Positions 11,814 to 24,552 of a DNA stretch of 64,000 nt are shown here, one piece after another. This DNA is from Lytechinus variegatus (Eukaryota; Echinodermata; Echinoidea; Temnopleuroida; Toxopneustidae), in the NCBI RefSeq assembly GCF_018143015.1, contig NC_054758.1, forward strand, positions 20,552,501 through 20,616,500, written 5' to 3'. Position 1 is the first letter of the stretch. Each line of letters starts with the position of its first letter. Position numbers and translations under genes: made by a program. Under the pieces are notes generated by a model. That model was not told the origin of the DNA. It saw nothing but the letters and a program-made list of their open reading frames with translations, and made no database searches.

Positions 11814-12192
11814 ATATAGATGTACAATTCCCACAAAAGTCAATGCATGATTCCATTCTCTTACCAGGGAAACATCCTAAAGGTGTCCAATTCTCACTAA
11901 AGCTTGTGCATGATTTGCCTTTATATGGCACCTAGATAGATCCTTGTGATTTGATTGGTTGTTTGATATCACTCATTCACCCCATTTTGCAATGACGTCA
12001 TCAACCGTGCAATTTTGGATCCATACGATTTTGTACATTGCACACACGCACCAAGTCTGCAGCTGCAAGCACCAGAAGTGCGCATGTTGTAATGACGTAA
12101 CAATCAACAGACCGAACTCGCACTGCATGAGCACGTTTTGCATCGAAATTCATGAATTTCATATGAAAAAAATCATTTTTTAGGTGTCATAT

Positions 12193-12851
12193 TGTTATGT
12201 AGTATGTTATGTAGTATGAATATAACTTCCTGTTATCCTTTCAGTCATTCACCCTCACTTGTTTACAAACTCCCCCAATGTCATCTTAGAATCCCAAAAC
12301 CCCCAATACCATTTAACTGCTAAGCCTTGACCATAAAAAGACCAACCCTCAGTGACGTCAGCTAACTTCATGGAAGAAGTATGACTCACACTCCAGCCCC
12401 AGTCACTTGCACAGAGCATCACCACACCCTTGATACCAGAGAAAGTTTGATAGACAGTTACCTGTAGACCAATCAGATCAAGTTTAGATCACTCCCACCT
12501 TAAATAGTTACACCCCCAAAACTAAGGATATAAATAAGACTTCTTGATTATTAGAGGAAGAGAGGAGAACACCAACGATAGAATACTAGACCCACACTCA
12601 TCCAGATAGACTGACTGACTTCAAGACTTAGACGTCCATCCAGTATTAATATTAACTTCACTCCGAATCTTAATCTGATACTTTGAAACTTTTATATTCA
12701 TCGTCTCCTGTTATATCTGAATCTTCATGTACTTCGAACTGTAGCTGAATATTGATGATTAATTAGCCAGTGATTTGAACTGTATAACTTTCTGCAAAGT
12801 TTCCTTATTACGCTTCCCTTCAATAATCACCGATCCGATCCCAACACGACA
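12193..12851 (+). mobile_element. probable solo LTR of a retrovirus-like (Ty3/gypsy-type) element
   Basis: A 659-bp block starts TGTTATG and ends ACGACA, with ATAT on both sides as a 4-bp target duplication. A TATA-like TATAAATA lies near 12532, fitting a U3-R-U5 layout. No internal coding region is present, so this is a fossil left by recombination. Family and age are inferred. Confidence 0.4.
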
Positions 12852-12919
12852 ATATAAACCAAATGTTTTTTCATTCGTGCAATGGACAGAATATCTCATT
12901 CAGTGAAAGATGAAATAAT

Positions 12920-13153
12920 GGGTGATTTCAAGTTCAGTGTTGACCTTTTGGTGTTGGTGTTAGGTCAATCTTTACACGAGTATAACACCAAACATAAAAT
13001 GAAGATGGTCCTGAAAAGTCACTCACTAGTTTTTGAGATATCAATAATGTGATCTGGATCAGTTTTACAAACTCAGAATAGGTTTTGGAGCTAGGGGAAT
13101 CATTCGAAATTCCAAAACTAACACCAACGCCAACACTGGACTTGAAATCCCCC
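12920..13153. mobile_element. MITE with GGGTGATTTCAAGT ends, copy 1
   Basis: Terminal inverted repeats carry GATTTCAAGT and CAGTGTTG. It is about 234 bp, and a second copy at 52830-53059 is near identical in its centre (AAACATAAAATGAAGATGG). Confidence 0.75.
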
Positions 13154-13463
13154 AATGATCCATTCAATCAATCATTATCTTTCACCTAATTAAGTATTCT
13201 GTGACTGTCTCATAAACATTCCATTATTTTCATACTGGATGATTAACAGCATTCAAGTCTCTTATTCGGAAATGACCATTATAGGCGTAGGTGTCTGATT
13301 CACATGAAAGCCGAGGGTTAAAGACCCGATCAGTAAATGCATCCCATTCCAAAAGATGCTGAAGCATGTTTCCACTCAGCGTGATTAACAACACCTGGTA
13401 CAGGGTGAAGAACCTATACACGTCCAATGCTTGAAAGTCTGTATTAAAGGAACGTCCGTCCTT

Positions 13464-16400
13464 TCATTTGTTGATGTCCTCCGGCCACCATGACGGTCTC
13501 TTCGCTTCTAGCTCGGCTTCCCCTCCATCTGCTGTGCTGATCTGAAGTTTGTTACCTCTGTGAATGAGAAAGATGGATAAAAGATAATGCTATAAACAGG
13601 AAGGAATTTGAAAGGGGGCAGAGAGAGGTAACGGTGGATGACTTAAGAGAAACCGAGCGTACATCTTGCAAAATTAGCAGTTGGTTCCATCTTGTACGTC
13701 TGCATATAATAATAATTACAATAAAAATATGCAATTTCTAATATAGCACTTAATACAAATGTTTCTAAGCGCTGCATACTATTACCCCCGCTTTAGCACA
13801 GCTTCCCTGATCGGGCACATCAAGCATTCAAGGAATTCCTTCCTACCGGGTACCCATTTACTACACCTGGTACACCTGGGTCGAGAGTGGTAAATGTAGA
13901 TATTCTATAGGAGGGCATATAATACAGATTTTCAAAGAATACATAATGGATAAAAGAGTTTGTATCATCATAAAAAAAGGCAAAAAGAAAGATTTTGGGG
14001 GTATTTTATAGTCCATCAAAGGGAAAGTTGTTCACATGTGACATCACACATCCTTGTCGCAATGGGCGGATCTCCATGGCATTAGTGATTGCAATATTAA
14101 AATGCTCATAACTTTCTCATTATTTGTCCGGATTTTCTGAAACTTTCTTTGTTCTTATTCTTTGATTTTTCTGTTTCGACACAAGCCTACTTGTTGCAAA
14201 GGTTTCATTCCCTTTTAAGCTTCCAAGATGAACCGGAAATCTAACTTTGAAAATCCATATTTTAACTCACATAAGAGCTGTCCTCAGGAGGGCAAGTCCA
14301 TTCTGATGCAGGTGACATCTTAATTTACCCACGTTCTTCCCCTCAGAAGTCTTGATGCTCGTACCAGCTGGGATAGTAGGTACTGCATTCCTGGGTTAAT
14401 GGAAACAGTAAAGAATTTGATCTAATGGATTTTTAACTTAAACTCATGCTTATTAACTCTTAATAATAATAATATTCAGCATTTATATAGTGATTAACAC
14501 ATAGGAACGACGTCTCTACGTGCTTTAAAAATTATTACCCCAGTTATCGGATCCTTGCATGCCCACATACAATGTACGCACCTTCTCCACTCCCTGGGGA
14601 GCATTCCAACAAGAGTTCCAAGACTCAATTGCTAGGCATACTACATAGGCTTTCGCATCCTACCAAGTACCCATTTAACACCTGGGTGGAGAGTGGCAAA
14701 TTGTGGATTGACGCCTTGCCAAAGGACGCTAGGCCATGGGGGGATTCGAACACACAACCCTCTGATTACAAGGCGAGTCAGAACCACTACACCATGGCGC
14801 TTTCTTCTTTGCCGTGTCTCTCATTATCATCATCATCAGCAAGATCTTAAATCTTGTATTCCCTGTGAACCAGGGTGGCCGAATTCACCTTAAACTCGCA
14901 GCAATCACCCTTACCAGACCTGCCAACCTTATACAACCAAAAAAGTATTCTTCTAAGGAAAAAAAAGTATTTTTTGACAAAAAAAGAGTATATTTAAAAA
15001 TTTGTCTCAACGTAACAACCGCATACCTGTACCTCGTTCTTTTTCACCGGAATAATGCATATCTGTAAAATTCACTAACTTTGTTATATTTTATCTGATT
15101 TTGATGAAATTTTTAGCATTTTGCTCTGTTAATTTTTCTCTATTTATTGAGATATAAATATCTTTTTTTTATTTTGATTATTTCTACGATACAGGTGATA
15201 CATAATTCAGGGAACCAATAGCATCCCCCTCTCATCTTTATAGAACATTTCATGCTGTTTTTGTGCAGATTTGACAATCGCGATAATCTTTATCAAATCA
15301 CAAAAGGTTACATTGGCAATTACAGTCCGACCTCTCTTATCCGGCCTTCCCTTATCCGGATCTCTCTATTATCCGGACGCACACTTGCCAAGATTTATTA
15401 TTTTCGTTAATCTAGTACCGATACGTGAGGAAATAAGATTTCAATCTAAACTCAATCCTATACGTAAACTCACTTTGATTACATATATTTCCCAACATAG
15501 TCACCCTACACCAAACATATTTTTCATGAAAATATCTCACCCAAATCACCAAAAGAACTTTAGGAATGATAATTTCCAGTAAATCAGGGTGCAGCGCAAA
15601 CATTTCATCACGTTTCTCTTTTTGCTTCGCGGGAAAAACAACATGTCTTGCTAGCTAACTTTAGGCCTCAATACGGACAGCGCCATCTATCATGTTTGAG
15701 CCTACAGTCAGTGTAACAATGGCTGACATTGCAAAGCTGCGATACCCGCCGCGATGATCTAATTTTAAAACTTGGTTTCATCAAGTCATTCTCTTTCTTT
15801 CGAGGTATGCTCGATGTATACCTCAGTCATTTTAGCAGGTAAATTATCCAAGAGTTTTGGCCATCGATCGATTTCATTTCCATAAAAACCAGCGCTACCA
15901 AGTCTCACGCATTGTGCGTGAGACTCACGCATTGTGCGTGAGACTCACGCATTCAGGGTCCGTCTCACGATCTCACGCATGGCACCCATTTTTCTCACGC
16001 ATCGGGACCCGACAGAAAAAAAAAGAAAAAAAGTAGCATTATTTGCCAGATTATACGACTGGCCGACCAGCTTCGCGTCTAGCCTGGCACGCGAGACGAA
16101 TCGAGAATGCAGTCAGCGCACACCTAGTACGTGATACGATGAATCGCGTGCATGCATCGCATGGTTTTGAAGCCCATAACCCGCGCGCGCCTTTTCGCAA
16201 CGTACGAGTGTAAGTACTGGCCGCGCGCGCACAGAGACGTCTAGTCATGAAAATCTCACGCATAACATTTTTTTGAACTTGGCATCTCTGAAAAACACTG
16301 CCTATAATTTGCACTGACTCTACAGTGAATATTGTCTTTACCATACGCCCACTACAATAGTGTAGCTACCGCCGGTGGCCTGGGGAGGCAGCCGGCAGCA

Positions 16401-19400
16401 CAGCTGCGTGTAGTTAATATTGGGTCTCCCAGATACGGATAAATCCCTTATCCGGATTGGTGCTGGTCCCAACGTGTCCGGATAAGGGAGGTCGGACTGT
16501 ACATACAGTATGTTCAGGGAAAAATCAAACTATAATTTAATTATTTTAATGTGCCAAAAAATGTGATATTTTATATGTAAAATGTATTGTAATAATGAAT
16601 CACATGCTCCTTACCCTGTAAACTGGATTGGCATAATCCTCTTCCTAATGACACCTGTATGATGTGTCCTAGCAGTCAGTTCCTGGCCCAAATAGCAACC
16701 CTTTGTGAAACTCACTAAATAAATAAATAGAAAAAAATATTGATTATTGAAGTGGCATGCGGATCAGTGATGGCAGTACATTTATCCCATCAGGGCAGCC
16801 AAGCATCTAATCAAGGCCACCGCACACCTTATTGGATTGGTCTGCGACCAGATTTTGAAATAGCACATAGTCAACATTTGATGCAGCAATTGAGACATGG
16901 AATATCCTACTGTTTAAAGTTTTAAATACACAATACAATCAATAACCCCCCAAAAATGGCTTCATGAACATGTAGGTACCACATGATCACTAATATCAAA
17001 GAATTATTAAAAATACATAAAAGCATAGATTTGAGAATCCCTTTTTTTAACTAATACCAGTAATGTACATGTACACTGTAGCTTGTCCTTTCTTGCTTTT
17101 TATTTCACTACAAAAAGGAATGCTTATAGCACTTCCTTTGATTAAATGTTGGATAAAAGAGCAGTCGACAAATTGCCTTCCTCTGGGGCATAGGTGCCAT
17201 GGCCAGGATAGAAGGCCCCAGATTTTAATTTGTCTCGTCAGGTACCTTTGACCACTCTGCTAGTTGCTGAAATACAGATGATTAAGCAGCCATCCCCCCC
17301 CCCCCCCCTCCACTTGACATCATAATAACTTACCTCCATTCATGTAAGCAAGGTTGGACTCCAGAGGGAGACATTCACCCGGTGGAAGCTCGTCGACCCC
17401 TTCAGCCACGCCCCACTGATAACGATGGGTCCTGTAGTGGTCTTCGCTAACCTCTTCTACGTCAGGGACTAAACAAAATATAGAAATGAAAATATGATAG
17501 AGACAAAGACATAGGGGGTGTTGCAAGAAAATATTTGCGATCAATTGCAAATATTCTGTTGCAATTTTACAACTGATAATATAATAATAATACCAACATG
17601 CTTATATAGCGCATATCACTGCCAAATGCGTCCCTATGCGCTTAATGGGATGTTATTACCCTGGCTTTAGCCTCGCTGCCTTTTACAGCGCGATGGCATT
17701 TCAAGGAATAAATTCCTGCCAGGTACCCATTTACCTCACCTGGGTCGAGTGCAGCACAATGTGGATAAATTTCTTGCCGAAGGAAATTACGCCATGGCTG
17801 GGATTCGAACCCACGACCCTCTGTTTCAAAGTCCGAAGACTAATCCACTGGGTCACAACGCTCCATGTTAGCAGTAACAACTTCTTGTTTCAAGGAGCAA
17901 ATTAGCAATCGATCACTAATTTGCAATTAACTGCAAGACATATGAAAATAGAGACCAACAATTGACTTGCACTTGAGCACAAGTTTCTTGCAACACCCCA
18001 TCAGATTCATAAAAATTGTTTTATTCAGATAATGTCTACTACTTCAGATAAACTTTTTATCAGTCTAAAATACCCAGAGAATACTTCAGTGCAGTGGCAC
18101 AGCCGTCCTTTCCTTCCAATGTAAAAAGTGATCAATATGCGCAATTTCAATAATAACGATTTGTTTTAGAAAGAGGCGTAACTAAATAAAACAAATTTGC
18201 GCGCCTCATTATTGAATTTTAATGACAACATACCTACAATAGTGGGAATATCATACAGATACTGTACATGTATTGCCAGGGCTGGTAAAAGGTTTTCAAA
18301 GAGGGTGCGCTGATTTGAAATGTTTTTGTTTCTGTTTATGTTTATAGTAACTCCCGTAGGAACTCAGCAGGACAGCGTTTGCTGGTTAACGCCAAGCTGG
18401 TATATAACAAATTCCCTGGGAAACATGTTACGTCTCAGTTAATCAGTCATAGCGGCTGACATTATAGACGACAGATATCACTCTTGGGCCTTATTCTCTA
18501 AGTGGAGACAATGGCAGAGCGCGGATTCTAACTCAAATTTTCAGATTATAAGTCGATTGCTTTAACCACTGGACCACAAGCAAATTTTAGTCAGAAAAAA
18601 ATTGACAATCATAAGAACGGTCTTCACTCCAAAATGAAGGTGATTTTGGTAAAATTTCCAGTATACCAATCTGATTTCCAGAGGGTATTGCCTAAGGCAT
18701 ATAACGTATAATGCAGCACCTCAGAAAAATCTAAGGGGTGCACCAGGTGTACCGAGAGGGTCAACATGCCTGTTTTCTGGATTTTGGAATGGAATAAAAA
18801 GGAACAGATAACGGACTGCAGCTAATGTAAAAAGCAGGGTCAAATTGTTCCACATTGCTTTACTGCAATGACAATAACACATGCAATGTAAACAAGATAC
18901 TGCTGAATAAGCATTTGAAAAAGACTGCATGTGTAAAACAAGTTCAAAGTCTCTTCTCATGGAAACTTTGGAGTGACATTACTTTATATCAGCCATATTT
19001 TTTGTTTGTTTTTTGCCTCTTACATGAAAAGTACTGGTACATGTATATTGAAAAATACACTGTCAAGATGAATATAGTATTTTCATACTGTAAATGGCAC
19101 TAAAATTACACCATCTGTCTCTAACCCTCTGTACATTTAAACACAAGATTGATGATCTGTCTCTAACCCTCTGTACGTTTAAACACAAGATTGATGCAAA
19201 GGGTTTATTTTGATTGCCAGTTCAATTTCTTTTATCAAAAAATCAAAAACGAGATATATATACAGGTATATTTTTTGTTTCCTAGTGTTTCTTCTCATTC
19301 AATGATGAATACCTCACAATTTTTATCCATATACATGTACAGCTTGAATAGAAATCTAAATGAATATCAAACATAGGTGAGTGATAGTTGAATGACTAAT

Positions 19401-22400
19401 CTTCAATCATTTCAGAATCATAACATAGGCTATTTTTACAATAGAAAAATCCTTTGCCATTTTGTAATTTCTGATGGATTTTTGTTTTGTTTTGCTTTGC
19501 ATTTTTTGGGTTTCTTTTTCTTTCATTTCATCCCACTTCATTTCTTTTGGTGCCATTTCATTTTCATGAGAAGTAGATCGGCTTGAGTAGAATTTCCGAT
19601 ATATGTCTCATTAAATCAAACCAGGAGATGGACTTTGATCATCTACACTCAATTGCTACTCTTTGTGCTTTCAAGCTCTGGAGAAGAACCTACCTTGACC
19701 GTCACGGGGCACGATGACCCTTCGACCTAAGCCACTGACCCTGGGGTCGGTGAATGAAAGAGACTGACCAGACTTAGCTCCTGGACTAGGAGTGGTACCT
19801 GGACTAAAGATGGACCAAACCTGGTACTCTGAATCCAAGGATGTGATATCCACCTGGGTGTAATGTGATAGAATAAGCATAAGCAATGGTGAAAATAAAT
19901 AATAAAATCATAATCTGAATAACAACAACAACAATTAAAGATAAATACCAGTTTTGGTACCGATTTCAAAATGAGTTTGAACAGAATCCAATAAAATTAC
20001 CACCCAAGTGTTAGTATGTATGAATAAAAATATGTGCCAAGTGGCTCTGGAAGAAAATGCGCACTTGCTGAGAAATGAGCAAAATAAGCACGGAATTCCA
20101 TCAAATGTTGGGTATTATTCTGAGCAATATTAATAGGCCTACACTATCCCACATATGCTTTGCTATGTTTTAGTGATCATGAGAATTATAGGTTTTCAGC
20201 TAAGATTTCATTTCACAAAGATAGGCTCATTTCAATGTACCAGATCTAGATCTATGATAATAGTGTGGCAATTAACCTTGATTTTAATGACTTTCTCGTG
20301 AAATAATTGTTTGCTGCAACTACTATCTGTTACCTGTAATAACAATTATAACAATTATTAAATAATGAGGTGGGAATCTCTTTCCATGGCAACAATACAT
20401 GATGACAATAAATGGACAAAAATCTTGATGTTGTAGTAAAAGTAAATCTTAATCCAAGACTTTTCTAATAATTACAAGAATGAATTAATTCCTTATTCTT
20501 TCATGTGTTTATATCTTTTACCTCAGAAGCCATAGTACATCAACGACATATTATAAATATTATTTTATGAATTTATAGAACTTACCTTCTTTCTTATCCT
20601 GTACATTTTGAGATGCTTTTGTAATTCTTGTGAGATGGCGCTATCACATTCTAAAACAAACGACAGCATCTCATCGCTCTCATCTCTGCTCCACTGGTAG
20701 CATAAGACATCATACAGAACTCGGCCCTGTGATGTAAATACATACTTTCAATAACTACACAATATTAAAAAAAAATATATGGAGAATGAAACCCTTGAAA
20801 CATAATTCATTTGTTGCAGTCATGCCTTATACTTTGGCGCAAATCAAACTTTACTTCACAGTGAAAAAATGCCTCCTGGTTATCCTGATCAACACCTCCT
20901 GAAGTATTAACACACACATGTACTACATGTACATAAATATGGTATCAAATCATTTGGGAGAAGATACTCTTTGGGGCCATATATGATAATTATGTGTTCA
21001 TGCCACATTTTTACTTAAATCGGAACTTGGTAAGTAGCCAATTTTTTTCTCTATTTTAACTCACATGGTAGATCTTAATCTTATATTTTTTCTGTTGCTC
21101 ACAAGTTGACTTTTCCAAGGGTTTCGTTCATTCTTCTATAAAGATGAACTTATATTGTTTGTATAAGTTTCATTTGCAACTTTCATATTTCCGATCACCT
21201 TACTTTGTTCTGTTGAAAATGAAATAAAACAAATAAAATTGAATTTAATCGAATTTAATTGAATTGAAAGGAGGAATCCGACCTAGTTTTGGTGATTACA
21301 CATGTGGAAGGAGAAAAAATGAAAACAGAATGGAGGAAAATTGAAAGAAATCAGCCACAGAAGGAGAAAGTTATGGTTGAAATTGAGATAAATATGAAGA
21401 CTATGTAAATACTATTAAATTTATTCATTCCTCTCTGGTAGTTAATAAAAAAAACCAGATATATATATACATGCAGCATATTGTTTCAAGTCCTCATTAA
21501 ATAAAAAAATATAAACTATAAGAATCATTGAAATCTAAAACTTTTTTTTTAAACAAATGGGAATTTTAGCCATTTTATGGGTTGGAAAAAGAAGCTTTTC
21601 TGAAAAGTAACACTTTCTGCAAAGGGCACCAGAATTTCAGGAAGAAAAACAAAAAGAAAACTCACTTGTTTATTCAGAAACATGGAATAGATGACATCTT
21701 GACCTCCCTCCTTGTTGAGCTGTTCTATGTCATTGGTCATCAAACCCTGGAGGAGGTCAGAAGCATCGCGACCTTTGACCAACACAAGACTACGACCAGA
21801 CATCTTTGACCCTTGATGGAGAAAATGAAGAAAATACAATGATGAAATTATATGTCATACTGTTATGAATTACAGGGTTGTATCTTGTAGTTGTATCAAG
21901 GAAAATAGTGAAGTTTCATTTTAGCTGTTTGAAAAGTTGCAATAAATTTTGATTGGCATGATTTTGATACTGCAACCCAAGAGGGTTGCTCAATCATTTT
22001 AAAAAATTAATACAATTCACAATGTTTTGATTTACAAACCATCAAAAACGTAGTTAATTCTGATGAAGTACAGTGTGCTGCAGAAATAAATACATTTCAA
22101 ATTCATGGGCAATAACATAAAAGATAGTTTTAGAGTCAAATTGGAAACTACGATTGAGAAAATCTTGTGGCTGTGGGTTATTGTACATGTAGTTCCCCCT
22201 GGAATAATCATAATTGAGCTGTATACATGAAATAAAAAAAATATACAAAAATAAAACACCACTTAAACCCATGCCACACTTTCTTGTTGATTACAGTACT
22301 ACAGGGATAAGGGTGGAAGGACCTGTTGTAATAGGAAGAAACCCAGCTAAATAGAGAGGGCGCACTGCCATTCATCCGCGCAATGCAGCCTCCTGTTGGG

Positions 22401-23048
22401 TCTCTTATGCTGTAAACCAAGAGGCAGTTTTTTCTTACACGGCACACTCACTTTCATTGTGAAATTTCAAATTATCTCACCATGGCACCTCGCACTGATA
22501 CACAGAATGTTTTCATCCGGGGTTAGCTTGGAAGCTGCTGAAAGTGATTACTCTTCAAGGTTCAAGGTACGATTTGTGACCAGTTAGCTTTTAATTACTT
22601 TGATTATTAATACATCATACTGAATAGATTGATTTTCAACTTGTGATTTAAACACAATATTTTTTTATATCCAGAGAATAAAATTCAAGTGCTACAATTC
22701 CCATAACATTAAAAGCAGTGCCGTCACAGACTTATTGAAAGGGTTAAGGGTTGTATTCATTAGTATTCTCTGTTTGAAGGAATCTAGGGAGGAGGTATAG
22801 TTGTTTTAACTTTTGATAGAATGTTCAAAGTTATCCAAGAAATCGGTCTAAACCTCACCATTCAAAGCTGAAATTCCTTGATGATTTAGACCTTCATTTG
22901 AAGAACAGATTTGTCTCCCAACCTCGCCAGTCTGTAAAGCTCTTCTCAGTATCCCGACTTTGTTGAGATTCCTGTAACATTGGTTACATAGCTGGTGGAT
23001 AGAGGCCAACTTCGTACGCTTTGCAATGACAGAAAGAACTTCCATCAT
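13464..23048 (-). CDS. IBA57: IBA57, mitochondrial Fe-S cluster assembly factor (8 coding exons)
   Basis: IBA57 (CAF17/YgfZ family, folate-binding GcvT-like fold) acts in the mitochondrial matrix with ISCA1/ISCA2 to make [4Fe-4S] clusters. Coding exons, in transcript order: 23048-22859, 21811-21666, 20726-20586, 19853-19694, 17468-17334, 16714-16615, 14390-14271, 13557-13464. All have GT..AG borders and the phases (1,0,0,1,1,2,2) join without a break to 1086 bases, 361 residues; human IBA57 is 356. The first 60 or so residues are basic and Ser/Leu-rich, fitting a mitochondrial presequence. Family landmarks are visible: [18 protein letters not shown] (about 72-90), the [26 protein letters not shown] block (227-257), the signature KGCYLGQE with its conserved Cys264, [13 protein letters not shown] (271-283), and the C-terminal PSWWP. 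The family call comes from remembered human IBA57. Nothing in the reading frame is broken. The introns carry several transposons. Confidence 0.95.
13765..13900 (-). mobile_element. SINE body fragment
   Basis: It shares GGTACCCATTTA and ACCTGGGTCGAGAG with the SINEs at 14461, 17578 and 44170 but lacks the tRNA head. It lies in the last IBA57 intron. Confidence 0.55.
14461..14800 (-). mobile_element. tRNA-derived SINE, minus orientation
   Basis: On the minus strand the head has a TGGTGTAGTGG A box and GTTCGAATCC B box, then a body with ACCCAGGTGTTAAATGG, then a TTA-rich tail. It sits just upstream of IBA57 exon 7, inside an intron. Confidence 0.8.
15323..16499. mobile_element. pogo/Tigger-like non-autonomous DNA transposon with GC-rich cargo
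   Basis: Ends read CAGTCCGACCTCTCTTATCC and its near complement, flanked by TA on both sides (15321-15322, 16500-16501), as in Tc1/mariner-pogo elements. TTATCCGG is repeated inside both ends. The interior (about 15600-16380) is much GC-richer than the ends. It contains tandem TCACGCATTGTGCGTGAGAC units (15903-15950) and shows no transposase. It lies in an IBA57 intron. Confidence 0.75.
17515..17999. mobile_element. MITE with GGGGTGTTGCAAGAAA ends, interrupted by a SINE
   Basis: Ends GGGGTGTTGCAAGAAA and TTTCTTGCAACACCCC enclose AATTGCAA-rich arms. A sister copy at 32859-33073 lacks the SINE. The element starts under 50 bases upstream of IBA57 exon 5. Confidence 0.75.
17578..17864 (-). mobile_element. 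tRNA-derived SINE inserted in a MITE
   Basis: Minus-strand SINE with a GTTCGAATCC-type B box (GGGATTCGAACCC on plus), the body words GGTACCCATTTACCTCACC, and an ATA-rich tail. Confidence 0.8.
18510..18585 (-). mobile_element. tRNA-like SINE head fragment
   Basis: The minus strand reads GTGGTCCAGTGGTTAAAGC and, about 35 bases on, AGTTAGAATCC. These look like degenerate A and B boxes. Little else remains. Confidence 0.4.
19112..19196. repeat. 42-bp tandem dimer
   Basis: CTGTCTCTAACCCTCTGTAC..TTTAAACACAAGATTGAT occurs twice in tandem with one difference. It lies in an IBA57 intron. Confidence 0.85.
19945..20330. repeat. dispersed 400-bp repeat, copy 2
   Basis: Same order of words as 9015-9430 (CCAGTTTTGGTACC, AAAATGAGTTTGAACAGAAT, ACCAGATCTAGATC). 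The hairpin is absent. Confidence 0.65.
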
Positions 23049-23390
23049 GAAAACTTCAATCCTAAAAGATAAAATGATAATTTGATGGCAAGACGATAGA
23101 TAGATTTTTGTATAATTTTTTTTAGACAAGTCAATTCTTTTCCATTAAATAGTAGAAAATATATATATATAATTTATTTATTTACTGATCAGTCAAATGT
23201 TTATTCATTCAGCATCTAGGAAATACATGAGAGTGATGGGCAATTTTGCACTCATGAGAGCCTAAATTGCCCCTAATATTCCTTCAAAATTCATGCTTTG
23301 GCCAAGTTTGGGGCAACCATTCTTACTTTGACCCAATTATTATTCAAGATTATTTGGAAGAAATCACAAAATCACATACGTTTTTGTGAT

Positions 23391-23461
23391 TTATTAGCAC
23401 ATTTTGGGGACCTTCATACGCATTAGGCTAATGCGTATGAAGGTCCCAAAAATGTGCTAAT
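23391..23461. repeat. hairpin, TTAGCACATTTT..AAAATGTGCTAA
   Basis: About 33-bp arms with CTTCATACGCATTA against TAATGCGTATGAAG around a two-base centre. A related short hairpin with CCTACGC is at 24229-24256. Confidence 0.8.
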
Positions 23462-23713
23462 AATAGAAAATGTCTCATATATTAATCCCCATGCAGCACG
23501 GGATATTATCAGTCAGGTAAGAAGTAACCCGGGTTGTGCAGATAAAGGGCGAACAGGAGTAGTTTGCCCTAGTAGGTAACACATCTTCCGCGCAGTATAT
23601 CTGACTCTCCAAGTGATCATCAATCAGACCTTGGGGCTTGCCTCACCCTGCACCATTTTCTAAGCTGAGCACCCATGCATGGATGAATGCACAGGGCCTA
23701 GTATAAGGGTGAA

Positions 23714-23875
23714 GTGACGCGTATAGAGGGCGGCAAAATTAGAGTGGTGCTAGATTAAAAAGTGCTAAAATGTCCTGCTTCAACCACTAAACTATTTCAG
23801 TTCAGTGGTTGAAGCGGGACATTTTAGCACTTTTTAATCTAGCACCGCTCATGATTTTGCCTCTATACGCGTCAC
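23714..23875. mobile_element. 162-bp near-perfect hairpin MITE
   Basis: GTGACGCGTATAGAGG at the left and its near complement at the right. The arms continue through TTAAAAAGTGCTAAAATGTCC almost to the centre. It lies in the probable 5' intron of IBA57. Confidence 0.8.
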
Positions 23876-24300
23876 GTAACTACATGTAGGTTGCATTACA
23901 ATGGATCAAAGATGGCGATGACCATGATGACAACAAATGTTTACTTTATTTCTTCATCCCCTGATCCCTTTCTGCGATATTTTTTAACCATAACTATCCA
24001 TTTCTTGCCAAACGTTGCCAACCGATATTTTTACCTAGTCTTGAGGACGCAATGATGATGATTTTTTTAAATATGTCATATATTTCTTCATCATTGACGT
24101 CTTGACACTCTCTCCATATGGCATAGTGCCTTCAGCGAACGACCAAAACAAAGATGGATTCCCCCAAAAAATCCATCCTTTTAAACCGAATTAAAGAGCA
24201 TTCATTTAATTTTATTAATTCTTACACCTTCCTACGCCTAATGCGTAGGAAGGTTTTAAATATTACTATTTAAAAATGTAAAAAAATGAAGATTTCTTAC

Positions 24301-24400
24301 CTAACTGATGCCGCGTAGACCCCTCGTTCCACATGTAAACAACGGAAATACAATAGCGTCGACCCTTGAACCGCTTATGTATGACGTACTTCCGGAAAGC
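24301..24400 (-). promoter_or_regulatory. probable IBA57 non-coding first exon and promoter, with a short upstream ORF
   Basis: A consensus GTAAGA donor on the minus strand (24300-24295) follows a GC-richer stretch with an ETS-type CTTCCGG site (24389-24395) beside a TGACGTAC box. A matching acceptor lies at 23062, 13 bases before the IBA57 start codon. If these join, an ATG at 24334 opens a 16-codon upstream ORF whose TGA overlaps the IBA57 start as ATGA. The upper limit of the exon (transcription start) is not determinable by eye. Confidence 0.5.
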
Positions 24401-24552
24401 AATGCCGTCTTAACGAACAATTTAGAGATAAAAAATCTTATTTAACAAATATTAAAATTTATTTTGTGATCATAAATAATTTATATATATTGATATAAGA
24501 CCTATAACGGCGCACTCTGTTCAATGATGAGAATGATTGGTATGCATATGAA

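Noticed and set aside
14572-14850. 92-codon frame with [19 protein letters not shown]
   Set aside because: Typical spurious translation of an inverted SINE tRNA head.
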